Positions 1 to 6,542 of a stretch of 6,542 nucleotides of DNA are shown piece after piece. Numbering within the stretch: the first letter of the stretch is position 1; every line of letters begins with the position of its first letter. The position numbers were made by a program, and so were the translations under genes. The notes beneath the pieces were generated by a model. The model did no database searches and was not told the origin of the DNA. It was given only the letters and a program-made list of their open reading frames with translations. The stretch is from Desulfobacula sp. (GTDB lineage: Bacteria; Desulfobacterota; Desulfobacteria; Desulfobacterales; Desulfobacteraceae): assembly GCA_027858355.1 (NCBI GenBank), contig JAQICW010000229.1:1-6542 (forward strand). Reading direction: 5' to 3'.

Positions 1-675
1 ATTGTATATAAGGTAAAGCTAAAAGAAATTCAGGAAGAAATTCTGCCTGAAATCAATGATGATCTTGTAAAAGGTCTGGGAAAATTTGAAACACTGGATG
101 ATGTCAGAACGTCCATTCGTGAAAATCTGGAAAAAGGATATGCACAAAGGATAAAGCATGAACTTTCCGAACAGATATTCCAAAATCTTTTGAAAAAATA
201 TGAATTTGAAGTGCCTGATGCAATGATTGAAGGAGAGCTCAACGGTATTACAATGGAAGCAGAGCAAGCCTATGCCGCAAATAATACCTCCCTTGAAGAA
301 GCAGGACTCAGTAAGGATATACTCAGAACCCAGTATCGTGATGTAGCAGAAAAACAAGCCAGAAGACATTTGATTCTGGGTAAAATTATTTCCCAGGGAA
401 AACTTGAACTTAATGATGAAGAACTGGAAAAAAGTTTTGCAGAAATGGCCATGGGAATGAATGCGCCTGTTGATGCAGTGAAAAATTATTTCAACCAGGA
501 TCCCAAACAACTTGAATATTATAAACATACACAGCTTGAAAAAAAAGCGGTTGACCTTATAATAGAGAAAGCCAGCATCACACAAGTTGAGCCGGGTGCT
601 GCTAAAGATCCAGATGATGTTAACGCAGAACAAGCTGTTAAAGAAGAAGATGTAATAAAAGAAGAAAAAGAGTAA
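1..675 (+). CDS. tig: Trigger factor, C-terminal half (5' partial)
   Basis: Trigger factor is a ribosome-associated chaperone with peptidyl-prolyl isomerase activity that shields nascent chains in the cytosol. The reading frame is open from base 1, giving 224 residues to the TAA at 673-675, about half of the usual 430-450. The first ~20 codons (VYKVKLKEIQEEILPEIND) match the end of the FKBP-like isomerase domain and its junction with the chaperone domain. The rest is the helical C-terminal domain: a KFETLDDVR / IRENLEK-type helix, an EFEVPDAMIE segment, and the late FNQDPKQLEYYKHTQLEKKAVDLIIEKA stretch, quoted here only to locate it near codons 165-192. It ends in a highly acidic, lysine-rich tail (about the last 25 residues), as is common in the family. 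The ribosome-binding N-terminal domain lies before the window. A TTG at 190 is internal and is not the start. Its position ahead of clpP is the conserved one. I am very sure of the family. Confidence 0.95.
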   Translation: MVYKVKLKEIQEEILPEINDDLVKGLGKFETLDDVRTSIRENLEKGYAQRIKHELSEQIFQNLLKKYEFEVPDAMIEGELNGITMEAEQAYAANNTSLEEAGLSKDILRTQYRDVAEKQARRHLILGKIISQGKLELNDEELEKSFAEMAMGMNAPVDAVKNYFNQDPKQLEYYKHTQLEKKAVDLIIEKASITQVEPGAAKDPDDVNAEQAVKEEDVIKEEKE

Positions 676-717
676 TCATTTAATGTGTAATCAGAATTAT
701 TAAAACAAAATAATGAT

Positions 718-723
718 AAGGAG
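718..723 (+). promoter_or_regulatory. Ribosome binding site of clpP
   Basis: AAGGAG lies 7 bases before the GTG at 731. It decides that clpP starts at this GTG rather than at an internal methionine codon, and it fits the family's N-terminus (PLIPMVVEQ). Confidence 0.85.
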
Positions 724-730
724 TTGAATC

Positions 731-1351
731 GTGCCTCTAATTCCAATGGTTGTTGAACAAAGCAACAGAGGGGAGCGTGCATATGATATTTATTCACGCC
801 TTTTAAAAGATAGAATTATTTTTATTGGCTCAGCTATTGATAATGAGGTTGCCAATGTTATTATTGCCCAGCTTTTGTTCCTGGAATCAGAAGACCCTGA
901 AAAGGATATCAGTTTTTATATCAATTCACCAGGTGGTGTGGTAACAGCAGGAATGGCTATCTATGATACCATGCAATACATAAAGCCGGATGTGGCAACA
1001 GTATGTATTGGACAGGCCGCCAGCATGGGAGCACTTCTTTTGACGGCCGGTGCAAAAGGAAAAAGATTTTCTCTGCCAAATGCCAGAATAATGATTCATC
1101 AGCCACTTGGTGGTGCTCAGGGCCAGGCCACTGACATTAAAATCCAGGCCAATGAGATTTTAAGGATGAAAGATATCTTAAATAAAATTTTATCCTTTCA
1201 CACGGGTCAGGATATTGCAAAAATATCAGAAGATACGGACAGAGATTTTTTCATGTCAGCAATTCAAGCCAAGGAATATGGTATTGTAGACAGGGTTGTT
1301 ACGGATAGAAGTGAGTTGGAAGAAGAGACAGACGACTCTTCAAAGGAGTAG
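731..1351 (+). CDS. clpP: ATP-dependent Clp protease proteolytic subunit ClpP
   Basis: ClpP is the serine peptidase that forms the double-heptamer degradation chamber served by ClpX. The protein has 206 residues, normal for the family. The full catalytic triad is visible: Ser98 in GQAASMGA, His123 in MIHQPLGG and Asp172 in DTDRDFF. The oxyanion and substrate-strand motif INSPGG is at residues 64-69. The N-terminus [24 protein letters not shown] is the axial-loop region; there is no long propeptide of the E. coli kind. The tail (after about residue 192) is acidic ([10 protein letters not shown]). The start codon is GTG with a strong AAGGAG at 7 bases. It sits 55 bases after tig and 8 bases before clpX, so co-transcription with clpX is likely. 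I saw no clear heat-shock promoter or operator in the tig-clpP gap. No key residue is missing. Confidence 0.98.
   Translation: MPLIPMVVEQSNRGERAYDIYSRLLKDRIIFIGSAIDNEVANVIIAQLLFLESEDPEKDISFYINSPGGVVTAGMAIYDTMQYIKPDVATVCIGQAASMGALLLTAGAKGKRFSLPNARIMIHQPLGGAQGQATDIKIQANEILRMKDILNKILSFHTGQDIAKISEDTDRDFFMSAIQAKEYGIVDRVVTDRSELEEETDDSSKE
1343..1348 (+). promoter_or_regulatory. Ribosome binding site of clpX, inside the clpP 3' end
   Basis: AAGGAG occupies the last sense codons of clpP, directly before its TAG stop, and stands 11 bases before the clpX ATG at 1360. The overlap with the clpP end suggests translational coupling of the two subunits. The spacing is longer than the optimum. Confidence 0.7.
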
Positions 1352-1359
1352 CATAAATT

Positions 1360-2619
1360 ATGGCTCGGAAAAAAGAAGACAATGATCAGTTTTTCTGTTC
1401 TTTTTGTGGTAAAAATCAAAAAGAGGTTAAAAAGCTGATTGCAGGACCAAGTGTATATATTTGTAATGAATGTATTAAATTGTGCGGTGAGATTATTGAT
1501 GATGAAGAAAAAGAAAAACAAGTTGATACAGAGGGGCTAAAGGATTTTTTAACGCCCAGGCAGATCAAACAATTGCTTGATACTTATGTTATTGAGCAGG
1601 ATCGAGCTAAAAAAGTTCTTGCTGTGGCAGTTTACAATCATTACAAACGTCAGAGTTCAACCATAGAAAAGAAAAAGGATGATGTAGAAATTCAAAAGAG
1701 TAATATCCTTATCATCGGTCCCACTGGATGTGGAAAGACACTTCTTGCCCAGACCCTTGCCAGATTTTTAGATGTTCCCTTTGCCATTGCAGATGCAACT
1801 GCTTTAACGGAAGCCGGTTATGTTGGGGAAGATGTTGAAAATATAATACTTTCCCTTGTGCAGAATGCCGACTATGATGTTGAGAAAGCCCAGAAGGGCA
1901 TTATTTATATTGATGAGATTGATAAAATATCCCAGCGGGGTGACAATCCTTCCATTACCCGGGATGTTTCAGGGGAAGGTGTTCAACAGGCGCTTTTAAA
2001 AATTATAGAGGGAACCATTGCCAGCATCCCGCCAAAAGGGGGGAGAAAACATCCCCAGCAGGATTATGTAAAAGTTGATACATCCAATATCCTTTTTGTT
2101 TGTGGGGGCACTTTTACAGGGCTTGAAAAGGTTATTGAAAGAAGAATTACCAAGAAAACCATGGGATTTGGAGCTAAGATCGTTGGTAATAAAGATAAAA
2201 ACATTGGGGAGCTTCTTGAACAGCTCAAGCCCGAAGACCTGATTAAATTTGGTCTTATACCGGAGTTTTTAGGCCGCTTGCCCATTATTACATCCATTGG
2301 TGAGCTCAATGAGAAATCATTGGTTAAAATTTTGACCGAGCCAAAGAACGCTCTTGTTAAACAATACCAGGAATTATTCAAGATTGAAGGTGTGGCGCTT
2401 CAGTTTTCAGATGAAGCCCTGGAGGCCATGGCCAAAGAAGCCGTGCAAAGAAAGTCAGGTGCAAGGGGACTTCGTGCCATTATGGAAGAAACCATGCTGG
2501 AAATCATGTATGAAATTCCTTCTCTAGAGAATGTTAGAGAGTGCGTAGTCGGTGAAGAAGTCGTATTAAAAAATGAAGCCCCGATACTGCTTTATGAACA
2601 ACCTAAAAAGCAGGCGTAA
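1360..2619 (+). CDS. clpX: ATP-dependent Clp protease ATP-binding subunit ClpX
   Basis: ClpX is the hexameric AAA+ unfoldase that recognises substrates such as ssrA-tagged proteins and threads them into ClpP. The 419-residue length is typical. The N-terminal zinc-binding domain shows Cys13, Cys16, Cys35 and Cys38. The AAA+ core has Walker A GPTGCGKT at 120-127, the pore-1 loop GYVG at 153-156, Walker B IIYIDEID at 181-188 with catalytic Glu186, an RKH pore loop at 229-231, an arginine finger in FLGRLP (Arg306) and the sensor-2 GARGLR at 367-372. The ClpP-docking loop reads MGF (268-270) where IGF or LGF is more common; the change is conservative and still hydrophobic. It follows clpP by 8 bases and precedes lon by 23. 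The protein ends in a short lysine-rich tail after residue 410. Nothing suggests loss of function. Confidence 0.98.
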   Translation: MARKKEDNDQFFCSFCGKNQKEVKKLIAGPSVYICNECIKLCGEIIDDEEKEKQVDTEGLKDFLTPRQIKQLLDTYVIEQDRAKKVLAVAVYNHYKRQSSTIEKKKDDVEIQKSNILIIGPTGCGKTLLAQTLARFLDVPFAIADATALTEAGYVGEDVENIILSLVQNADYDVEKAQKGIIYIDEIDKISQRGDNPSITRDVSGEGVQQALLKIIEGTIASIPPKGGRKHPQQDYVKVDTSNILFVCGGTFTGLEKVIERRITKKTMGFGAKIVGNKDKNIGELLEQLKPEDLIKFGLIPEFLGRLPIITSIGELNEKSLVKILTEPKNALVKQYQELFKIEGVALQFSDEALEAMAKEAVQRKSGARGLRAIMEETMLEIMYEIPSLENVRECVVGEEVVLKNEAPILLYEQPKKQA

Positions 2620-2642
2620 AATAAAGAGAGTTCTAAAATTTA

Positions 2643-5018
2643 ATGATTAAATTGCCTAAGTTCTTACATCCTGATGGTACGGAAAGTTTAAAAAAACAAC
2701 TTCCTTTGGTGCCTTTAAGGGATATGTTGCTGTTCCCATCTATTATTACTCCTGTTTTTGTCGGAAGGGATAAATCTATTAAGGCCCTGTCCGAAGCCAT
2801 GGTGGCAGACAAGAAAATTTTTTTGACCACTCAAAAAGATCCAGACGTTTTAAAACCAAATATTACCGATGTTTTTCAGGTGGGTACAGAGGCCAGGATC
2901 ACTCAGCTTCTTAGACTGCCCGATGGAAGCGTTAAGGCATTGGTTGAGGGCTGTGAAAGAGGTAAAATTGTCAAATTGATTGATGAGGATGGTTTTCTCA
3001 GTGTTGAATATATCCAGGTGGTTGAAGAGCCTCTGCCCGCAAAAGCAAGGGAAGCTGTCATCAGAACCGTCACGGAAGCATTTGAACATTATGCCAGACT
3101 TTCCGGCGCCGTGGCCCAGACCTTTTTTAAAACCCTTGATGCTATTGCCGCCCATGAGTCCCGATATGCAGATACCATTGCCGCCCATATGCCATTTAAA
3201 ATGGCTGACAAGCAAAAATTGCTTGAATGCGGAAATATAGAGAACAGATTTTTTTTATTGTTAAAGCTGATTCAAAAGGAAACAGAAGTCTTTACCATGT
3301 CCCAGAAGATAAAGGGCAGGGTAAAGGAGCAAATGGAGGGCCTGCAGAAAAAGCACTATTTGAATGAACAGATGCGTGCCATCAAAAAAGAAATGGGAGA
3401 CGAAGGAGATTCAGCAGAATTCAAGGATCTTGAAAACCGGATAAAGAAAAAAAGGATGTCCAAAGAAGGGGCTTCCGTTGTAAGAAGAGAATTTGAAAAG
3501 CTAAAGATGATGTCTCCCATGTCATCTGAGGCCACTGTGGTCAGGAACTATATTGACTGGCTGATTTCTCTGCCATGGTTTAGAAAGAACCGGTCAAAAA
3601 ATGATCTTAAAAAGGCTGAGCAAATATTAGAGCAGGATCATTATGGGCTTGAGAAGCCCAAAGAAAGAATTCTTGAGTATCTGGCCGTACAAATACTTGT
3701 TAAAAAAATTAAAGGGCCGATTCTTTGTCTTGTGGGACCTCCTGGTGTGGGGAAAACATCCCTGGCAAAATCAGTTGCCTCTGCTACGGGAAGAGCCTTT
3801 GCCAGAATTTCTCTTGGCGGTGTCAGGGACGAAGCGGAAATCAGGGGTCATAGAAGAACCTATGTGGGGGCCATGCCGGGTAAGATCATTCAAACCTTGA
3901 AAAAAACAGGGTATAACAATCCTGTGTTCTGCCTGGATGAAATTGATAAGATGACGGCTGATTTCAGAGGTGACCCATCATCTGCATTGCTTGAAGCATT
4001 GGACCCGGAGCAGAATAAAAATTTTAATGATCATTATCTTGAAGTGGATTATGATCTGTCCCAGGTTCTTTTTATCACTACTGCCAATACCTTGTATGAT
4101 ATCCCGGCACCCTTAAGAGACAGGATGGAAATCATTCAGATACCGGGTTATACAGAGTATGAAAAACTCAAGATTGCCAAAGGGTATTTGATACCAAAAC
4201 AATTGGAAGAAAATGGTCTTTCAAAGACAGATGCAATTTTCTCAAAAAATGCCATCCATGCCATTATAAAACAATATACTAAAGAGGCAGGGGTAAGAAA
4301 CCTGGAACGGGAGATCTCTTCTGTATTAAGAAAAATTGCTAAAGAGATAGTTCAAACCAATAATAGGAAACTGCATAAAATTTCAACAACCATGGTTTTA
4401 AAATACCTTGGCCAACCCCGCTTTAGAGACAGTGTTCTGGAAAAAGAAGATAAGACTGGAATTGTCACAGGTCTTGCATGGACCCAGGCAGGGGGTGAAC
4501 TGCTCACCATAGAGGTTGTAACCATGCCGGGCAAGGGAAATGTCCTGGTAACGGGGAAGCTTGGAGATGTCATGAAAGAGTCTGCCCAGGCAGCCGTCAG
4601 TTATGTCAGATCCCGCAGTAAAGAATTAAATATAAAAGAAGATTTTTATAAAAAACTTGATATCCACATTCATGTGCCCGAAGGCGCAATCCCAACAGAT
4701 GGACCTTCAGCAGGCATATCCATGTGTACAGCAGTTGTTTCCATTCTCACGGGGAAACCGGTCTCAAGAAATATTGCCATGACAGGCGAAATTACATTGC
4801 GGGGAAGGGTGCTGCCCGTTGGCGGATTAAAGGAAAAACTTTTGGCAGCCCATGCAAATGGTATTAAACGAGTAATTGTTTCAACGGAAAATAGAAAAGA
4901 TATTAAAGAGATTCCCAAAGCCATTCAAAAGCAATTGGAAATGGTTTATGCTGAAGATATGTCCCAGGTGCTTGAAAGTGCGTTCTTAGGATGTGAATTT
5001 ATTCAAGATATGATATAA
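2643..5018 (+). CDS. lon: ATP-dependent protease Lon (LonA type)
   Basis: Lon is a cytosolic homohexameric AAA+ protease that degrades misfolded and short-lived regulatory proteins. The 791 residues match the usual LonA length. An N-terminal substrate-binding domain begins at [13 protein letters not shown] (residues 20-32) and is followed by a coiled-coil-rich stretch at roughly 215-290 (for example [15 protein letters not shown]). The ATPase domain has Walker A GPPGVGKT at 365-372 and Walker B FCLDEIDK at 429-436. The C-terminal peptidase has the Ser-Lys dyad: Ser689 in PTDGPSAG and Lys732 in GGLKEK. An in-frame stop at 2634-2636 makes the ATG at 2643 the first possible start. The ribosome binding site is weak (GAGAG about 12 bases upstream), which suggests reliance on translation from clpX. 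In E. coli hupB follows lon; here a convergent rho-family gene overlaps its last 20 bases, so there is no free 3' terminator space. Confidence 0.98.
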   Translation: MIKLPKFLHPDGTESLKKQLPLVPLRDMLLFPSIITPVFVGRDKSIKALSEAMVADKKIFLTTQKDPDVLKPNITDVFQVGTEARITQLLRLPDGSVKALVEGCERGKIVKLIDEDGFLSVEYIQVVEEPLPAKAREAVIRTVTEAFEHYARLSGAVAQTFFKTLDAIAAHESRYADTIAAHMPFKMADKQKLLECGNIENRFFLLLKLIQKETEVFTMSQKIKGRVKEQMEGLQKKHYLNEQMRAIKKEMGDEGDSAEFKDLENRIKKKRMSKEGASVVRREFEKLKMMSPMSSEATVVRNYIDWLISLPWFRKNRSKNDLKKAEQILEQDHYGLEKPKERILEYLAVQILVKKIKGPILCLVGPPGVGKTSLAKSVASATGRAFARISLGGVRDEAEIRGHRRTYVGAMPGKIIQTLKKTGYNNPVFCLDEIDKMTADFRGDPSSALLEALDPEQNKNFNDHYLEVDYDLSQVLFITTANTLYDIPAPLRDRMEIIQIPGYTEYEKLKIAKGYLIPKQLEENGLSKTDAIFSKNAIHAIIKQYTKEAGVRNLEREISSVLRKIAKEIVQTNNRKLHKISTTMVLKYLGQPRFRDSVLEKEDKTGIVTGLAWTQAGGELLTIEVVTMPGKGNVLVTGKLGDVMKESAQAAVSYVRSRSKELNIKEDFYKKLDIHIHVPEGAIPTDGPSAGISMCTAVVSILTGKPVSRNIAMTGEITLRGRVLPVGGLKEKLLAAHANGIKRVIVSTENRKDIKEIPKAIQKQLEMVYAEDMSQVLESAFLGCEFIQDMI

Positions 5019-6066
5019 ATTCCGCCATGGCATCTTTTTCGTCCTTTGTGGCGAGGGCCCTTCGAATTTTAACCATTTTTTTTATTTCATTTTTATCCAT
5101 TAGCAGATCTTCTTTTCGTGTGCCAGATTTGTTGATATTAATGGCCGGCCAGATCCGGTTTTCTGCGCAGTCCTGGGAAAGAAACAGATCCATATTTCCT
5201 GTCCCTTTAAATTCCTGATAGATAATGTCATCCATGCGACTGCCCGTATCCACAAGGATGGTGGCAATAATTGTTAAGGAACCGCCATTTTCAAGCTTTC
5301 TTGCCGCACCGAAAATTTTTCTGGGAAACTCCATGGCATTGGCACCAAGACCTCCGGTCAAGGTTTTGCCATAGCTGTCTGTATGTGCGTTAAAAGCTCT
5401 TGTCATTCGGGTTAAAGAATCAATGAATACAACCGCATCCTGGCCAATTTCCGCACACCGGATAGCCGTATGCATGGCAAGTCGGGTCATTCTCATGTGC
5501 TGTCCAATCTGCTGGTCTGCTGAAGAATATAGGACATGAGCATCTTTTAAGCCTCTTTGAAAATCAGTCACTTCTTCAGGCCTTTCATCAACCAGGAGAA
5601 CAAAAACTTTTGCTTCTGGATGATTCATCACCACGGAGTTTGCCATATGCCGTAATATGGTTGTTTTCCCTGATTTGGGTGGCGAGATAATCAGTCCTCT
5701 CTGGCCCATGCCGATGGGGACGATCATATCCAGCGCTTTTCCTGTGATATCATCTTCATTTTGAGTAAGATGATAGCGTTCAAAAGGGTTAATGCTGGTC
5801 TGATCCTGCAATAGAGGTGTGTTGCTAAATTCAGCAAGCGGGAGCTTGTTTATCGTTTCCACCCGGATCAAGGCAAGATTTGGATTACTTGGGCCTTTTT
5901 GTTCCCCAAAGCCTTCAATAAAACTGCCTTCTTTTAAATTTAATTTTCGTATCAGACTATTTGAGACATATGTGTTTTCAGGTTTGGGCTGGAAGTTTTC
6001 TTCTATTGTTCTTAAAAAGCCAAACCCTTTATCCATAATTTCAAGATATCCTTGTACAGCTTCCAT
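4999..6066 (-). CDS. rho: Rho-family transcription termination factor, short form without N-terminal helix bundle
   Basis: Rho is a hexameric RNA-dependent ATPase and translocase that terminates untranslated transcripts. This protein has only 355 residues against about 419 in E. coli. It starts in the RNA-binding cold-shock-like domain, with the RNP1-like motif DKGFGFLR at 12-19 and [12 protein letters not shown] at 33-44. The ATPase domain follows: Walker A SPPKSGKT at 128-135, the catalytic DERPEEVTD at 160-168, Walker [10 protein letters not shown] around Asp216, the Q-loop YGKTLTGG at 232-239, the R-loop DTGSRMD at 273-279 (Arg where E. coli has Lys326) and the arginine finger in SGTRKED (Arg317). 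The stretch at about 174-210 departs strongly from E. coli Rho. The start is fixed by AAGGAG 7 bases upstream. The frame upstream meets a stop within 24 codons and encodes nothing like the missing helix bundle. The C-terminus is also about 15 residues short. It could be the sole Rho or a paralogue; I cannot tell from this window. Confidence 0.9.
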   Translation of the reverse strand: MEAVQGYLEIMDKGFGFLRTIEENFQPKPENTYVSNSLIRKLNLKEGSFIEGFGEQKGPSNPNLALIRVETINKLPLAEFSNTPLLQDQTSINPFERYHLTQNEDDITGKALDMIVPIGMGQRGLIISPPKSGKTTILRHMANSVVMNHPEAKVFVLLVDERPEEVTDFQRGLKDAHVLYSSADQQIGQHMRMTRLAMHTAIRCAEIGQDAVVFIDSLTRMTRAFNAHTDSYGKTLTGGLGANAMEFPRKIFGAARKLENGGSLTIIATILVDTGSRMDDIIYQEFKGTGNMDLFLSQDCAENRIWPAININKSGTRKEDLLMDKNEIKKMVKIRRALATKDEKDAMAEFISYLE

Positions 6067-6073
6067 TGTCAGA

Positions 6074-6079
6074 CTCCTT
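6074..6079 (-). promoter_or_regulatory. Ribosome binding site of the rho-family gene
   Basis: The - strand reads AAGGAG, then 7 bases, then ATG at 6066. This strong, well-spaced site supports the short N-terminus as the true one and argues against a missed upstream start. Confidence 0.85.
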
Positions 6080-6143
6080 GGTTGAAATTTATAACGAATA
6101 AAATTAAGAATAAGTGATTGATCGGCATCGATAATTTAAAAAG

Positions 6144-6165
6144 CTTAAGATTCAAATCTTTTAAG
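6144..6165 (-). promoter_or_regulatory. Possible attenuator-like hairpin in the rho leader
   Basis: On the - strand an inverted repeat (AAGAT, loop TTGA, ATCTT, extended by CTT/AAG past a two-base AA bulge) is followed within a few bases by a run of five T (+ strand 6137-6141). The stem is AT-rich and so weak. It lies about 80 bases before the rho start, inside the predicted leader. Rho genes are known to be self-regulated in their leader in E. coli; applying that here is inference. Confidence 0.3.
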
Positions 6166-6199
6166 GTGAAAAATCGAATTGCTACTTAATCATAAAATA

Positions 6200-6229
6200 T
6201 TTATAGCATGTTTTAATATAAGCTTGCAA
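6200..6229 (-). promoter_or_regulatory. Candidate promoter of the rho-family gene
   Basis: On the - strand TTGCAA (+ 6224-6229) is followed after 18 bases by TATAAA (+ 6200-6205). A TGC directly before the -10 makes it an extended -10 element. The -35 matches the consensus at four of six positions. Transcription would begin near 6193, giving a leader of about 127 bases. The -35 lies inside the perfect 10-base palindrome GCTTGCAAGC (6222-6231). Confidence 0.45.
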
Positions 6230-6231
6230 GC
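6222..6231. repeat. 10-base perfect palindrome over the candidate rho -35
   Basis: GCTTGCAAGC reads the same on both strands and covers the candidate -35 box. The hexamer AGCATG occurs at 6205-6210, next to the -10, and again at 6229-6234. This arrangement could be an operator, but a palindrome of this length can also occur by chance. Confidence 0.3.
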
Positions 6232-6300
6232 ATGGCCTGTGTAAATAATTTTGCCCATAAATAATAATGATGATGCAGATATTTTTATGGTGGTTTTTGC

Positions 6301-6329
6301 TTGACATATTTTTTTTTTATTGGTATAAA
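6301..6329 (+). promoter_or_regulatory. Near-consensus sigma-70-type promoter of the tRNA cluster
   Basis: TTGACA (6301-6306), a 17-base spacer and TATAAA (6324-6329) give a full -35, the ideal spacing and a five-of-six -10. TGG directly before the -10 supplies an extended -10. Transcription would start near 6336, leaving about 7 bases before the first tRNA. The spacer contains ten T in a row (6309-6318). Strong promoters of this type are typical for stable RNA genes. Confidence 0.85.
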
Positions 6330-6343
6330 TTCTTTTGTTTTTC

Positions 6344-6419
6344 GGGCGATTAACTCAGCTGGGAGAGTGCAACCCTTACAAGGTTGAAGTCGCAGGTTCA
6401 AGCCCTGCATCGCCCACCA
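6344..6419 (+). tRNA. tRNA-Val (anticodon UAC)
   Basis: A complete cloverleaf can be drawn. The acceptor stem is GGGCGAT (6344-6350) with ATCGCCC (6409-6415). The D stem is ACTC/GAGT, the anticodon stem CAACC/GGTTG around the loop CTTACAA, the variable loop AAGTC, and the T arm GCAGG-TTCAAGC-CCTGC. The anticodon TAC at 6377-6379 reads valine GUA and probably other GUN codons. The discriminator is A6416 and the CCA end (6417-6419) is encoded in the DNA. It is the first gene after a strong promoter and is followed by tRNA-Asp after 28 bases, so both are probably cut from one precursor. Confidence 0.97.
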
Positions 6420-6447
6420 GAAAATAAGCCAGAAAAGTAAGATTATT

Positions 6448-6525
6448 GGGGGTGTAGTTCAGTTTGGTTAGAACGCTTGCCTGTCACGCAAGAGGTCGCG
6501 AGTTCGAGTCTCGTCACTCCCGCCA
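6448..6525 (+). tRNA. tRNA-Asp (anticodon GUC)
   Basis: A complete cloverleaf can be drawn. The acceptor stem is GGGGGTG (6448-6454) with CACTCCC (6515-6521), including one G-U pair. The D stem is GTTC/GAAC, the anticodon stem CTTGC/GCAAG around CTGTCAC, the variable loop AGGTC, and the T arm GCGAG-TTCGAGT-CTCGT with a G-U at its base. The anticodon GTC at 6483-6485 reads aspartate codons. The discriminator is G6522 and the CCA (6523-6525) is encoded. No terminator is visible in the 17 bases that remain, so the cluster may continue past the window. Confidence 0.97.
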
Positions 6526-6542
6526 CAATAAAAATAGGGATT

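Noticed and set aside
696..714. ATTATT/AATAAT inverted repeat in the tig-clpP gap as a terminator or operator
   Set aside because: Six A-T pairs around a seven-base loop are weak and likely by chance in such AT-rich DNA. No promoter boxes stand beside it.
3643..3900. Additional + strand open frame of 85 codons inside lon
   Set aside because: It overlaps the Walker A region of lon in another frame, has no ribosome binding site, and is a shadow of the real gene.
5024..5039. GCCATGGC followed by ATCTTTTT just after the lon stop, as a lon terminator
   Set aside because: The palindrome leaves a two-base loop and only three pairs, so no stable hairpin forms before the T run.
5052..5083. CGAGGGCCCTTCG followed later by eight T, as a lon terminator inside the rho gene
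   Set aside because: The usable stem is about four pairs with a G-U, and some 12 bases separate it from the T tract, so it does not meet the form of an intrinsic terminator. The T tract is also explained as antisense of lysine codons in rho.
5819..6085. + strand open frame of 88 codons opposite the 5' part of the rho-family gene
   Set aside because: It is antisense to the cold-shock-like domain, has no ribosome binding site, and its translation resembles no family I recognise.
6255..6290. CCATAAA / TTTATGG inverted repeat upstream of the tRNA promoter
   Set aside because: The arms are short and AT-rich with a 22-base loop. I see no T tract or other context that gives it a role.
1..6542. A new defence, mobile or secretion system
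   Set aside because: All coding space is explained by trigger factor, ClpP, ClpX, Lon and a Rho-family protein. There are no transposase, integrase, repeat-array or toxin-antitoxin signatures.

Overview
The window is a bacterial housekeeping segment of moderate-to-low G+C. The order tig-clpP-clpX-lon on the + strand is the protein quality-control cluster known from many Proteobacteria and relatives. Protein style, AT-rich spacers and genomically encoded tRNA CCA ends suggest an anaerobic deltaproteobacterial (Desulfobacterota, perhaps Desulfobacter-like) lineage. That assignment is an inference from sequence feel, not from a search.

Layout: positions 1-675 hold the C-terminal half of trigger factor, cut off by the window edge. 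After 55 bases comes clpP (731-1351, GTG start, strong ribosome binding site). After 8 bases comes clpX (1360-2619), and after 23 bases lon (2643-5018). The four genes run in one direction with small gaps, so they probably form an operon or a set of overlapping transcripts. A rho-family gene lies on the opposite strand (6066 down to 4999) and overlaps the end of lon tail to tail by 20 bases. The 277-base spacer 6067-6343 carries a candidate promoter and leader for rho on the - strand and a near-consensus promoter on the + strand. The latter drives a two-tRNA cluster, tRNA-Val(UAC) and tRNA-Asp(GUC).

How the genes work together: trigger factor meets nascent chains at the ribosome. ClpX unfolds tagged substrates and feeds them into the ClpP chamber. 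Lon is an independent ATP-dependent protease for damaged and regulatory proteins. All catalytic residues expected for ClpP, ClpX and Lon are present, so this part looks ordinary and functional.

The least ordinary element is the rho-family gene. It encodes only 355 residues, starts directly in the RNA-binding cold-shock-like domain without the usual N-terminal helix bundle, and is shortened at the C-terminus. It is also divergent in part of the ATPase domain while keeping the main catalytic motifs. It may be a second, non-canonical Rho rather than the main termination factor. I see no mobile element, CRISPR array, phage gene or clearly new multi-gene system here.
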